Part shown: positions 29,164 through 39,073 of the stretch, piece after piece
Numbering within the stretch: position 1 is the stretch's first letter
Layout of the letters: each line of letters starts with the position of its first letter
Source of the DNA: Plasmodiophora brassicae
Lineage: Eukaryota > Endomyxa > Phytomyxea > Plasmodiophorida > Plasmodiophoridae
Direction of reading: 5' to 3'
NCBI GenBank assembly: GCA_039704465.1
Contig: JASFAU010000006.1
Span: forward strand, 186,001-250,000
DNA: 64,000 bases
Made by a program: the position numbers and the translations under genes
The notes under the pieces: model-generated
Database searches by the model: none
Seen by the model: only the letters and a program-made list of their open reading frames with translations
Told to the model about the DNA's origin: nothing

Positions 29164-29868
29164 TCATTTTAAACGACTCCCGGGATTGCAGTTGCCGAGC
29201 AATTCAGGCGCCTGCTCAGAGCGGATCATACTGGACCTACTTCGACTCTCTGCGCATGAACAAGAGCATCCAGGATGCCAGGGCGCGGGTCCTTGACGAT
29301 CTTCACCAGCTGTCGACCATAGTCGAGCACCCGCGCCCTGGCATCCTGGATGCTCTTGTTCATGCGCAGAGTCAAAGTAGGTCCAGTATGATCCGCTCTG
29401 AGCAGGCGCCTGGGCCATCTGCCAGCCACGTAGCATCCGCTCGATAACGTCATCGGGAACGTCTTCCGAGGTCCAGTGAAGTTCACCCGCGCTGCGTAGG
29501 AGAACTGGTAGCAGATCCTCGTCGATCATTTCTCGAAGCGGTGCACGACTCCGGAGTACGCCCAATCTGTTAAGGTACTCGGTGTGTCGTTTCAGAGCAT
29601 CAAACCACTTGTTGATGCTTTTACCGTCACACAGCCCGAGTTCAGGGGCCTTGGTCGCCTTGTCCACCTTGGCTATGCTGGCGATGCGGGCTGCGTCGAC
29701 AGCGCTGTTGCCGTCTGGCAGTCCCGACTGTTCATCCGGGTATTCGTAGACCGGGTGGTCTTCGTCACCGCCCTCGACCACCGGCTGCAGCGCGTCTAGT
29801 CGCGCTGTAACCTCAGTCAAGTTCTCGTCGATCATCGACACCGATTCGCGCCCCGTCCCTGCAGCCAT
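29164..29868 (-). CDS. retroelement Gag-like or hypothetical fragment
   Basis: An open frame from the ATG at 29868. The first 150 residues look like protein: IDENLTEVTARLDALQPVVE, GLCDGKSINKWFDALKRHTE, REMIDEDLLPVLLRSAGELH and DDVIERMLRGWQ. The pattern of a short coiled coil followed by a globular helical region, K-INKWFDALKRHTEYLNRL, resembles the start of retrotransposon Gag proteins, but this is weak. The last third of the frame runs through a long hairpin (29205-29412) and is probably not original coding sequence. It may be the broken 5' end of an LTR element; I see no LTRs. Confidence 0.35.
   Translation of the reverse strand: MAAGTGRESVSMIDENLTEVTARLDALQPVVEGGDEDHPVYEYPDEQSGLPDGNSAVDAARIASIAKVDKATKAPELGLCDGKSINKWFDALKRHTEYLNRLGVLRSRAPLREMIDEDLLPVLLRSAGELHWTSEDVPDDVIERMLRGWQMAQAPAQSGSYWTYFDSAHEQEHPGCQGAGARLWSTAGEDRQGPAPWHPGCSCSCAESRSRSSMIRSEQAPELLGNCNPGSRLK
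29205..29412. repeat. long hairpin, about 85-bp arms
   Basis: The arms 29205-29290 and 29329-29412 are inverted copies with only a 2-nt length difference and a base change, separated by a 38-nt loop. The outermost bases (caggcgcctg) are themselves palindromic. Transcribed, it would fold into a near-perfect double-stranded RNA of about 85 bp. It disrupts the minus-strand frame that crosses it. Confidence 0.85.
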
Positions 29869-30273
29869 CGACCTTCGTACGTGACTACAGTGATCACTGT
29901 GTCGTATTCCGGCTTAGGCAATATGCAGTCTGTTTATCTAGCCTCGACCACAGCTCACGGAGTCCGGAAGTCCGAGCCAGCCTTGTCTATGGCGTGAGCC
30001 CTAATATATGCCACAGTTATCTTCACGGCGTAGGCCGCTCCGGTCGCGTATGCCTGTTGGCAACATCGGCCTACGGCCATGCCAGGACGGAGGCGAGTGA
30101 ACCTGGTCGACGATATCCGAGCGAGCGCCGCGGCGGATAACCGAAACTAAATATTCAGCACGTTGCTAGGATCGGGATCCAGAGTCCAGACACACGTGAC
30201 CAGCAGGTACGCCGAGCGCGGTTGGACGAACCGACCACGATTTTCGGGCATTAGGAGTAGAGTGACGTCGAAC

Positions 30274-31270
30274 ATGGGAATGGAGGCGGTGGGCGCCGCG
30301 GACCCACTATGGGTGTACTGGTGGGCGAACGTACAAGTGCTCGTCGTGCTGGTGCCGCTCTGCCTGTACAGCACAATAAAGTACAGTCATTCGGATGGGC
30401 AGGAGTTCGGGAAGAGGCTGTCGAGGATCAACCTGGTCATGTCAGTCGTGTCCCTGTTCCTCAACGTCACCTATGCGGTTCTGCCCCACATGTGCGCATT
30501 CAGCTACCACGAGACGTTCTTCGTTGTCCGATCCGCGCGCTAAATGCCGAACGTTCACCGGTGTCTGACCTGCCACGCAGGTGTCCGAGTTCAACCTGTT
30601 CCACTACCGGACTGCCGTCTTCTATCAGATGGACCGGAGGTTCTACAAGTTCCTCCTGTGCATTCTCTACCTGCAGAATCTGTGCGGCGTGGTCGGCTGC
30701 ACGAACGGGCACGAAACCTGGCGCCCGATGTTGACGCTAGCTTTCCACAGCTGCTGAATGTTGTTAACGTCGCCACCGTCATGCAGGTGCACAGTGTTGG
30801 TCTGTCGTGCAGCGGTGGATACGGGTGAGGTCGTCCCGGGGAATGATCGGCGCTGCTGACAAGATAGGGGGACTGGTTGCAGGATCGGGATCACGTTGAC
30901 GGGCCCTCCCATGTACTTCAATTTCGTATTCATGATGGGCCTAGGATTCTACACGATCTGCAAGTTCTGGCGATCTGCCAACGTCGACATACGCCGCAAC
31001 ATGAGCGTCCTGTGGGTCATGCTGGTCGCGTACACGCTTTCGAATCTGGCCATAGCGACGGCGACGATCAGTGCTGCTCTGGACGCTGGCGAGCAGTCCG
31101 TCTTCATCGTCCACATTGCTGATAAGACCGTTGCGATGTTCCTGGCCGGTATGGTGTGGTTCCGGCTTCGTTCCAAGGAGGCCATGGCCGTCCCGAGAGT
31201 TCCTGGAAGGAATGCTAACCCGTCGTCAACACCGAAAGAGAATACAGGACCGCGCCCGAGCGTCGCCTGA
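30274..31270 (+). CDS. multi-pass membrane protein, unknown family
   Basis: Three exons are recognisable. The first, from the ATG at 30274, has two membrane helices (WVYWWANVQVLVVLVPLCLY; LSRINLVMSVVSLFLNVTYA). The second, from 30581, has VSEFNLFHYRTAVFYQMDRR and a helix FLLCILYLQNLCGVVGC. The third, from about 30890, has YFNFVFMMGLGFYTICKFW, NMSVLWVMLVAYTLSNLAIA and IADKTVAMFLAGMVWFRLRS, then a hydrophilic tail rich in Pro and Ser, with a stop at 31270. About seven helices suggest a receptor-like or transporter-like fold, but no family motif is visible. The second intron (about 30750-30890) is not delimited. Confidence 0.6.
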
Positions 31271-31318
31271 TTCGTCCCAACCTGCCTACATGAATGTTCA
31301 CGATACACTTTAACAGTA

Positions 31319-31771
31319 CTATGCCGCGTCGGCAATGTCAGAGATCGACCTCGACGGGCGTCTGGGCAGGCCAGTCGGCAACGCGCTGAGGAAGCTATTG
31401 GAGTATTGGTAGATGTCCTCAATCTGTCTGCTCAACTGTTCGGCAGCGTCCGACAGGTCGCGAACGTCGATCGACGTCGCGCGTTGTGTTAGGATCGCAT
31501 CGAAACTGGGCCTGCCGGATCGAACCTGCATGTTCTCCAACACAGCCGATAGGCCACGTTCTAGGTCGGTGACCTGCTCGATCATCGCCTTATCGATGCT
31601 CTCATTATCATCGTTGATGAACTCAATCGCAGCCATCAGCGACGACATGGCCGACTGCAGCAGGTGCACCAGGCGATCGCCAGAGCCCTCGCCGACATCT
31701 TCGCATATGATCGGCATCAGCGCGAGCTCCAGCCGCTGCAGGTACATGTCCAACGTCTCCAACGACCTCAT
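31319..31771 (-). CDS. hypothetical helical protein, 150 residues
   Basis: A single-exon frame from the ATG at 31771, predicted to be largely helical with heptad-like spacing: LETLDMYLQRLELALMPIIC, LVHLLQSAMSSLMAAIEFIN, VTDLERGLSAVLENMQV and LSDAAEQLSRQIEDIYQYSN. It is acidic, without a signal peptide or membrane helix. It is convergent with the membrane-protein gene on the other strand, 48 bp away. No family recognised; a subunit or tethering role is possible but unsupported. Confidence 0.55.
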   Translation of the reverse strand: MRSLETLDMYLQRLELALMPIICEDVGEGSGDRLVHLLQSAMSSLMAAIEFINDDNESIDKAMIEQVTDLERGLSAVLENMQVRSGRPSFDAILTQRATSIDVRDLSDAAEQLSRQIEDIYQYSNSFLSALPTGLPRRPSRSISDIADAA

Positions 31772-32121
31772 GGCCAGGAGACCCTTGCCTTAACGTTAAT
31801 GGCCAGAGTGTGGTCGATTGTCGGCCGTATAGGTGGCGTCAACTGACCCTCCGTTGACTCACGCGGTAGGTCCACATCACGACGGCGCTCCCATATGGCG
31901 AGCGTCATCCGACGTGGACGTACGTACAAGTGTCGTCTCCAGTGATGTTGCCGGCCACGTGCACTTTATTGCGTCGTCGTCTGCGTGTGGGGCTTCCCGG
32001 CCCGTACTGCCGGAATGTTCCTGGGCACGGCTCGGGATGAACTGGGCCGGCGTTCATTTCGGCTGCACGATCCGCCAGGTTGGGATTCATACGTTTTTCG
32101 AGTCGCACGCATCAGGGGATC

Positions 32122-32751
32122 ATGGCGACATCGACGGCAGCGCACGTGCCGAGCCCGGAGGCGACCGACGCCATGCTGCAGACGCATCTGCACACCAAGA
32201 TGGAGAGCCCGTTCCTGGTGGACAAGGTCGTCCCGGACCTGATCAAGCAGGAGCCCGGCCAGGTCGCCGCGCTGCGCCTCTCCCTCCAGGCGGACACGGT
32301 GATCAACCCGGGCGACGTCGTGGACGCCGATATCGCCTACAAATCGGAGATCATCCTCGACTGGAAACCTGGCAAGGACGCGTTATACACCATCCTGATG
32401 GTGCACCTGAGCCCTGTAAATGAACCCAAGCGCGAATGGTTGAACTGGCTGACGATCAACGCGCCCGCGCTGGACCTGGACAAGGGCAAGACCCTGTTCG
32501 AGTACGAGAGCGTGAAGTTCGTCGAGCGCGGCGGATCGCATCGCATCGTTCTGTTGGTGTTCGAGCAGGAACGTGAGTTGGACGCCGACGCCATCCTGCG
32601 CCGAATCCAGGGGGCTGAAGACGCCACCGACTCCCGCGACAAATTCAAAACGCAGGAGTTCATCAACAACCTCGACCTGAACGTTCCCGTCGCTGGGAAC
32701 TTCTTTCTCGTGTCGCATCCCGACCTGGCCCCATCGCACAGCGAATCGTAA
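32122..32751 (+). CDS. phosphatidylethanolamine-binding protein (PEBP) family
   Basis: A 209-residue single-exon protein of the PEBP/RKIP/TFL1-like family, which binds phospholipid head groups and often regulates kinases or proteases. Visible blocks are LRLSLQADTVINPGDVVDA, YTILMVHLSPVNEPKREWLN, WLTINAPAL, a RGGSHRIVLLVFEQE segment that corresponds to GPHRYVFLLFEQ, and PVAGNFFLVSHPD at the C-terminus. In canonical PEBPs the first block contains DPDAP; here it is HLSPV, so one ligand-pocket aspartate is changed. The His of the SHRIVLL block is kept. The ATG at 32122 is the first with good spacing to the domain. Confidence 0.88.
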   Translation: MATSTAAHVPSPEATDAMLQTHLHTKMESPFLVDKVVPDLIKQEPGQVAALRLSLQADTVINPGDVVDADIAYKSEIILDWKPGKDALYTILMVHLSPVNEPKREWLNWLTINAPALDLDKGKTLFEYESVKFVERGGSHRIVLLVFEQERELDADAILRRIQGAEDATDSRDKFKTQEFINNLDLNVPVAGNFFLVSHPDLAPSHSES

Positions 32752-32819
32752 CCCGGAGAACCGCTGTTAATATCGCAATACACGCGACTTGCATCGTATA
32801 TTAGTGGATGACGCGCGGG

Positions 32820-33128
32820 TCAGGGGTCCTTGCATGGATAACGGGACGTAATCTGCCTGATGAACAGCTCGATGCTGGCGAACTTGTGCTCGCTCCCAGG
32901 GTCGTCCCGCGGACGCAGCCGCTCCACGAGGGCGAACAGGGCAGCGGCCTCGGCCGACGTCGCCGATCGGTCGCCGGCGGCCACGTACCGCCGCACGTGG
33001 TCGACGAGTGATGCAGCCGTCACCAGCAACTCATACAGTTCCGCCTGCGATGATAGGTTGAAGTTGAGCCTCGCACAGATGTCGTTGACGAGGGCCCGCG
33101 CCACGGCGTCGTCCGTGACTACTTCCAT
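32820..33128 (-). CDS. hypothetical small helical protein, 102 residues
   Basis: Starts at the ATG at 33128 (MEVVTDDAVARALVNDICAR). Contains LSSQAELYELLVTAASLVDH, AAALFALVERLRPRDD and KFASIELFIRQITSRYP. It is compact and all-helical, without membrane or targeting features. It is convergent with the PEBP gene, with stops 68 bp apart. The frame is open a further 109 codons upstream, but that part is Arg/Ser-rich and looks non-coding. No family recognised. Confidence 0.5.
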   Translation of the reverse strand: MEVVTDDAVARALVNDICARLNFNLSSQAELYELLVTAASLVDHVRRYVAAGDRSATSAEAAALFALVERLRPRDDPGSEHKFASIELFIRQITSRYPCKDP

Positions 33129-34131
33129 GTCGCCCAGCGACGGCGGCGATGAAATGTGCGCGCGCGCGCCCAGCCGAGGAGCCTGACGCTGTGCTATTCC
33201 CGGCGTTGCCGACAGGCAGGCTGCCGCATCTGACAAATGTGTGGCCGAAAGGGACAGTCTCGGCCATTTAGAACGTTTGGGGAACAAGGCGGATGACCTA
33301 TGTAGATACGGATCATGTGACCGCCATTGACGAGCTGTTGCTGCAGTGCGGAGGGCACGCCTTCTTCGTGTCCTACGTGTTCGCGATTCAGGCATTTCAT
33401 GTTGTGACGACGACTCGACAGCACGATGAATTTCAAAGAGTCCGGCGAAGAACAAACCTACGTAACTGAGTTGAAGCAGCCGGGTTTGTTCTTCACTTAC
33501 GTTACCGAACGGAATGCAATCAGGTTTGTTCTTCGCCGAGCTTACTGGATATCATTATGATCAGGTGGGTTTCGTGCGGTTCCTCGCGCACATGTCCTGG
33601 ATGACGCAGTCGAATGAAAGCATCAAGGCATGCCTGAGAGGCATGTTCGTGCCAGAGTAGTGGCCGTTATCGCGAAAGGGCAATGGGCCAACGGTGCATG
33701 CGTTTGAGCTGGCGCCGCGCGCTAAGCTCGACACGTCCGATCCACGGCCGCGTCTCGTACGTTGAGATACACGCGATACACCGCGGGTATTCTGCCTCGT
33801 GTAGCAGTTAATAATCACGGCGCGTAGCAAGCACAGCCGCGGGGGCTTCGACAGGCGACCCGTGTCGCAGCGCCGCCCGTCAAATACGCACTCGAAGGTC
33901 AGACAGACGCAGGCCCGCGTGCCCGGCATGCCGCGTTAGTGCACGGCGTGCAACGTTCCCCGTTTGCCGGCCGCACTTCACATGATGATCGTTTCCGCGC
34001 GTTGCTATTCATTCCGGACAGGCCGTTGTGGCATTTCGCCACGATCGTTTCGGGGTTGTGGACTGGCTGTGTGCTCAAGTCGTCGAGCGATTTTTTTGCA
34101 GGGCATTCGCGATTGCGAGGGACCGACCGCC
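33129..34131. other. intergenic, with a 17-bp inverted repeat
   Basis: About 1 kb between divergent genes (hypothetical protein on the minus strand, delta-COP on the plus strand). The only structure I see is a perfect 17-bp inverted repeat, 33443-33459 and 33522-33538 (cggcgaagaacaaacct and complement), with a related third copy of ggtttgttcttc near 33483 between them. No coding region is supportable. Confidence 0.5.
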
Positions 34132-35972
34132 ATGGTCGTCCTATCTGCCGCGGTCGTCACGAAGACCGGGAAAGGTTCGCGAGGCGTCAATCGGAGGAGT
34201 GTGCAGTGAGGTGATGACGTATCGTGGGTAGTGCTCGTTGCGCGGCAGTTCATCGCGATGTCCAAGCTGAGGATCGAGGGCCTGCTGTCTGCGTTCCCGA
34301 AGTTGGTCGGGTCCGGCGGCGAGCACACGTTCATCGAGACAGAGAACGTGCGGTATATATACCAGCCGATTGAACTGCTGTACGTCCTCATCATCACCAA
34401 CAAGCAGTCGAACATCATGGAAGATCTGGAGACGCTCCGCCTCGTCGCCAAACTTGTACGAAACGCTATGGAGCATCTGCCATTCCGACCCGTGCTAATA
34501 ATCGTATTGTTTCGCACCAGGTCCCTGAGTTCTGCCACGGGCATGATGAGCAGGCCGTCTCGTCGAATGCGTTCCAACTCGTGTTTGCGCTGGACGAGGT
34601 CATCTCAAGCGGCTACCGAGAGAACGTATCTCTGCAGCAGGTTCGGTCGTGAACCCATTTCGTCATGGCGTTCGATACTTACCTGAGTCAGGTCCGAACA
34701 TTCACGGAAATGGATTCGCATGAGGCCAAACTCCAGAAGATAATCAAAGGTCGGGCGGGCGCAGTTTACGTTTGATCTGTGGTGGGATTCTAAATCACAT
34801 GGTCAGCGTCGAAGGAAGATGACGCTCGGTCAAAGATGAAGCAACGCGCTGCTGAGATCGAGAAGCACAAGCAGAAGATGGCGACTATACAGACGGGTCG
34901 CGGGATGGGTGGTGGCGGATACTCATCGGGCGACTACCTCTCTGGCAGCGGCCCGCCCGACTATTCGGTTGGGACATACGGGTCGAGTGCATCTCCCGCA
35001 TCTCCACCCACCGCATACCAGCATTCCCGCATCGAACCTACGAATCTGTCTCGAGCGCAACGAGAACAGAAGGGCGCAGTCGGTTTGCGCCTTGGGCAAG
35101 CGCTCGGTGGAGCATCCAGACAGGGAGACCAGTTCTTCGCACAGCTGGCCACCGAAGAGCACCTTGCTCCGGTTCAGTCCCCTCCTGGGCAGCCTCTTCT
35201 CAGCCGCCCAGCGGCATCTGCTGCCCCAGAACCTGCTGAGATCGTCGACGGCGTCCTTGTCTCCATTGAGGAGGTTATCACTGTGCACTGCGAACGAGAC
35301 GGGACGCTGAAACAGCTTGAAGCCGTCGGTACTGTCAAGCTCACTGTTGGAAACCCAGACTACGCCCGCATTCGCCTCCATGTCGGCGCGTTGGCGTCTG
35401 CACCAAAGGGTACCCGATTCCAGCCGCATCCAAAGATGGACAAGGGCGCTTGGACGTCCTCACAGATCCTGGCACTGAAGGAATCCGACAAAGGCTTCCC
35501 GATCGGGTCCTCGAATGCCGCTCCGATCCTCAAATGGAAGCTGTCGACGTCGGATTCGTCGTTCCTCCCTTTCAGCGTCACGTTCTGGCCGTCCCAGGAG
35601 AACGGACGAACAGTCGTCACGGCCGAGTACCAGGCCGAGTCGGACCGGATCACGTTGCAGGACGTTCGTATCGTCATCACGACGCCGCCGCCGCAAGTCA
35701 GCCAGTGCGACGGTGACTATGTGTACGACAATGCGTCGCGCTCGCTCGTCTGGTCGATCGGGAACGTGGAGCCGGACGCGACCGGTACGATGGAGTGGAA
35801 GACGGACCCAGTGGATCCCGATTCCCTGTTCCCGCTTCGTGTCCAGTTCACGTCGCAGCAGACCATTGCCGGGATCGGCGTCGACCAGATCACGATGGCC
35901 GACGCGCCCGACCAGGCCGTCGAATACGACACGCGCACGAGCTTGACGGTGCAGTCGTTCACGCTCGAGTAG
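34132..35972 (+). CDS. ARCN1: coatomer subunit delta
   Basis: A 536-residue delta-COP, the medium-type subunit of the COPI coat in Golgi-to-ER transport. Exons are 34132-34174, 34232-34455, 34521-34640, 34692-34749 and 34807-35972; the introns are 51-65 nt and the frame is exact. The N-terminal longin-type domain starts [14 protein letters not shown] and continues with the [31 protein letters not shown] and [19 protein letters not shown] blocks. A linker helix reads [15 protein letters not shown]. The C-terminal mu-homology domain includes [29 protein letters not shown] and [20 protein letters not shown], ending LTVQSFTLE. All family landmarks are present. Confidence 0.95.
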
Positions 35973-36096
35973 GTTGGGATCGGCACATACATTCAATATA
36001 TGATGACCACGAGACAGTATTGCCATGTAAAGCACCCGCTGTCGTCAGGGATCTCGGGACTGGGGCAGACGGCACGCGCCCCGCGTCCCAGTGATC

Positions 36097-36396
36097 ATGT
36101 CGACCGTCGACATCGTAATGTTCGTCTTAATCGGCGTCTTCATCCTCATCGCATCCGCGATCTACGTTGCCGTCCGCTACCTGTTCAACACAACGCGCGC
36201 CGTCGCGACGTCCGACGCCGAAACCAGCGTCAGCACCGGGACGCTGCCCGTCGACCTGCCGCAGAAAGACGACGGCACGGCCAGCCCGTCCAACCCCGGC
36301 GGGAAGCGCACGATGCGCGACAGCAAGGTCTACACGTTCTCGCCGAGACGCCGCCTGCAGGACCGCTACACCGACCTCGTCGGCCCCACAATGTAG
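36097..36396 (+). CDS. small single-pass membrane protein
   Basis: A 99-residue protein from the ATG at 36097: MSTVDIVMFVLIGVFILIAS followed by AIYVAVRYLF gives one N-terminal membrane helix without a cleavage site. It is followed by a Ser/Thr/Asp-rich linker and a basic C-terminal segment (KVYTFSPRRRLQDRYTDLVG). The topology suggests a membrane anchor with a cytosolic tail. No family recognised. It starts about 125 bp downstream of delta-COP on the same strand. Confidence 0.55.
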   Translation: MSTVDIVMFVLIGVFILIASAIYVAVRYLFNTTRAVATSDAETSVSTGTLPVDLPQKDDGTASPSNPGGKRTMRDSKVYTFSPRRRLQDRYTDLVGPTM

Positions 36397-36450
36397 TAAC
36401 GCGGTGGTCCATACTCCGCCGCCACTGGGGCGCACGTGCAGGAACTACAG

Positions 36451-36522
36451 GGCACGACAGGCCGCCGGTGCAGCTCGCAGCTGGCACGACAGGCCGCCGG
36501 TGCAGCTCGCAGCTGGCACGAC
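36451..36522. repeat. 32-bp tandem repeat, 2.25 copies
   Basis: Two identical 32-bp units (36451-36482 and 36483-36514, beginning ggcacgacaggccgccggtg) are followed by a partial third. The unit is not a multiple of three and lies between two genes, so it is non-coding. It may influence the promoter of the gene starting at 36688. Confidence 0.8.
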
Positions 36523-36687
36523 GACTGCAGGCGACGATACTGTAGGTACATAGTCCAGGCAGGAGCCATTCGTCAGCGGGTCGCGGACTGCGTACGGTGT
36601 AGGTCAGCGGGGATCGACGACCGACGGGCGTGCCTGCTCGACGCGTGCGGGGCGTTCGAGCGCCAGGGCGGTCGCCGTCGTCCGCCG

Positions 36688-38925
36688 ATGAAGAATAGTC
36701 CATGGGATGACGCGGCGAAGGAGCGCATCCGGCAAGCGCAGCTGGCCCACGACGCGAGGTACGCTGACGCGGAGGATTGCGAGGGGCGCGCGTCCTGAGG
36801 TCGTGTAGAGCAGCGCCCCAGTTTACGTATTCGGCGCAGACTGGCCAGTACTCTACTGTGTATCCTGGAACAACCTATGCAGCGGTTGCTGCATATGGAT
36901 ACCCTGCTCAGGGCCAGCAGCAGCCAATACCATCACCACCGGCGCCACAACGACAACAACAGCCCGCTTGGCGACCTTCGCCGTACTTCGCCGCGTAACT
37001 GTTCCCCTTACCGATGTTTACTCGTCTGTACCTACATAGGCCGGCACCGCCTCAGTATGGGCAACCGCCATATTACCCGCCTCAGTATTGGTCTGCTGCG
37101 ACGGCGTCTGCTCCTGTTGCTCAGCGAGTGTCACCGGTGCCGACGCCAGCGCCAGCACCAGCACCGTCGTGGCACTCGGTCCCGCAACCACGAAAGCGTT
37201 TGTGCAATCCGTATTGAGGCGACTCTCATCGAAGAGTTCTAATTGTCAAACAGTGGCTCAACCAACAGGTAAAGGGTTATCGTATGCCGAACTGATGGCA
37301 AGAGTCCCTGCACCTACGGTTTCGGCGAAACCGGTTACGCCCAAACAGCAGACACCTGCGCCTCCCCGAACCTCCCCGACCAAACCGAAGCCTGTGGTTC
37401 AGTTGCCTCAGCCTCCCCCGCCACCGCCCAAGGCGCCGCAGGGCGACACATACCCACCTTCACTGTTATGCTACGTTGAGAGATCGTTCGCGAGATGCTC
37501 GAACCCAACAGAGAAGGAGACGATGCAGGTGGGGTGATACTGTATTCGGTGACATGCTAGCAGGATAAGATCTGACGGGTGCACGTCCAGAAACTGCTCA
37601 AGCTAAAAATTCAGCAGGCCAACCTAGCGGGTGTCCTGTGGACGCAGGACTGGGACTCGATGGCTGTACCGTCGATCGAGCCTGAACCGTCGTCCGCGAA
37701 GCGAAAAGCTGAGAGCAAGCTGTCGAAGAAACAGTTGAAGAAGCTCAGGAAACAGCAGGCAGCTGTGGCGGCCGCTGCGAATTCTGCCAACACAGCTTCC
37801 CTTGTTCAGTCCCATCCAACTAATGCTCTTAACCTGAACGAGTTCCAGAGACGTAGTCTGACGAGTGATCCAGCCGTACAAGCAAGGAGCGCGCGGTTCG
37901 GCGGGATCAAGGTAAGGCGAATGGGCTCTGGATGGCCGCGGTTTGGGTCTGATCACGATCGCAGGCCCAGGCGTCGTCGTCGTCCTCGCGCCCACTGACG
38001 TTGTTTGTCGGCAAAGGATTCGATGCCGGGGACGACGACATTGAACTGGACTGGGAAGCTCTTCGCATTTGTGGGACGTGTACTCAGCTTGAGAAGAAAT
38101 ACCTTCGGTTAACTTCGGTGGGTTTCGTGAAGAACGGCCTCCGGACGTCGTATTGAATTCCTGCAGGCGCCAGATCCAAGCACTGTGAGACCGCGGCCCA
38201 TTCTCAAGAAAGCACTTGCACATATCTTGGCGAAGTGGGAGTCGGAGCGACACTACCTCTTCTTCTGGGAACAGATGAAGTCGCTCCGTCAAGATTTAAC
38301 CATTCAGCATATCCAGGACGAGTTCACAGTCGAAGTGTACGAGACGAACGCACGTATATGTTTGGAGGTCGACGATCTGAGCGAGTATAATCAGTGCCAG
38401 ACGCAACTCGGTGAGCTGTATGCAAATCCAACTCTTCAGGTTGCCGTTAAGCATCATGACGAGTTTCTCGGGTACCGACTATGCTATCTGATGTTGACAA
38501 ACGACCCGATGTCCATCGGTCTTCTCCTTATGTCGACAACGGTTGCTGAGAGAAGTCAGCCTTGTCTGGCTAGCTCCATTCGCGTGCTCACAGCTCTGCG
38601 ATCCAACGATTACTGCCGGTTTTTCAGACTCTCATCGATTGCGCCGTACCTTTCGGGAAACATTATCAGACATTTGTACCCATCGGTACGTTTCCAGGCT
38701 CTTCAGCGGGTTGTGGCCACCTATCGGCCAACCGTTCCAGTTGCAGCCATTGCTGACTTTCTTGGACTCTCCGACGACCACGATGCTTGCAGGACGTTCC
38801 TTGAACGAAGTGGTGCTTCTCTGCAGGGCGACAGTGTGAACACGAAGATGTCCAACATTGTTCGTGTTTCTGATGGTGACGATGCCGAGGCGGCCGACTC
38901 GGGTGTAACGCACGGCCTGTTTTAA
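36688..38925 (+). CDS. LENG8: SAC3/GANP/THP3 domain protein, LENG8/THP3 type
   Basis: A multi-exon gene. The N-terminal exons from MKNSPWDDAAKERIRQAQ are Pro/Gln/Tyr-rich (FTYSAQTGQYSTVYPG, YPAQGQQQPIPSPPAPQRQQ, PPPPPPKAPQ). A basic segment KSSKKQLKKLRKQ-like (LSKKQLKKLRKQQAAVAAAA) follows with LNEFQRRSLTSDPAV. The SAC3/GANP domain then begins at PDPSTVRPRPILKKALAHIL and contains SLRQDLTIQHIQDEFTVEVY, ETNARICLEVDDLSEYNQCQ and TQLGELY. LENG8/Thp3 proteins act in transcription elongation and mRNA processing with Csn12. The domain order matches. Exon borders in the low-complexity part are not all fixed. Confidence 0.85.
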
Positions 38926-39073
38926 TGTCGTCATCGTCTACCTACGTAGGTCTCAAACCCGATACCACCATCTACTCCAATCCCGTATTCTAATACATCT
39001 GCCTTTATCCCATCCGTGACTGTCCGTCGACAGAAGTGGTGACTGTTTATACAGAAGTCGTGAAACCTGGTGG

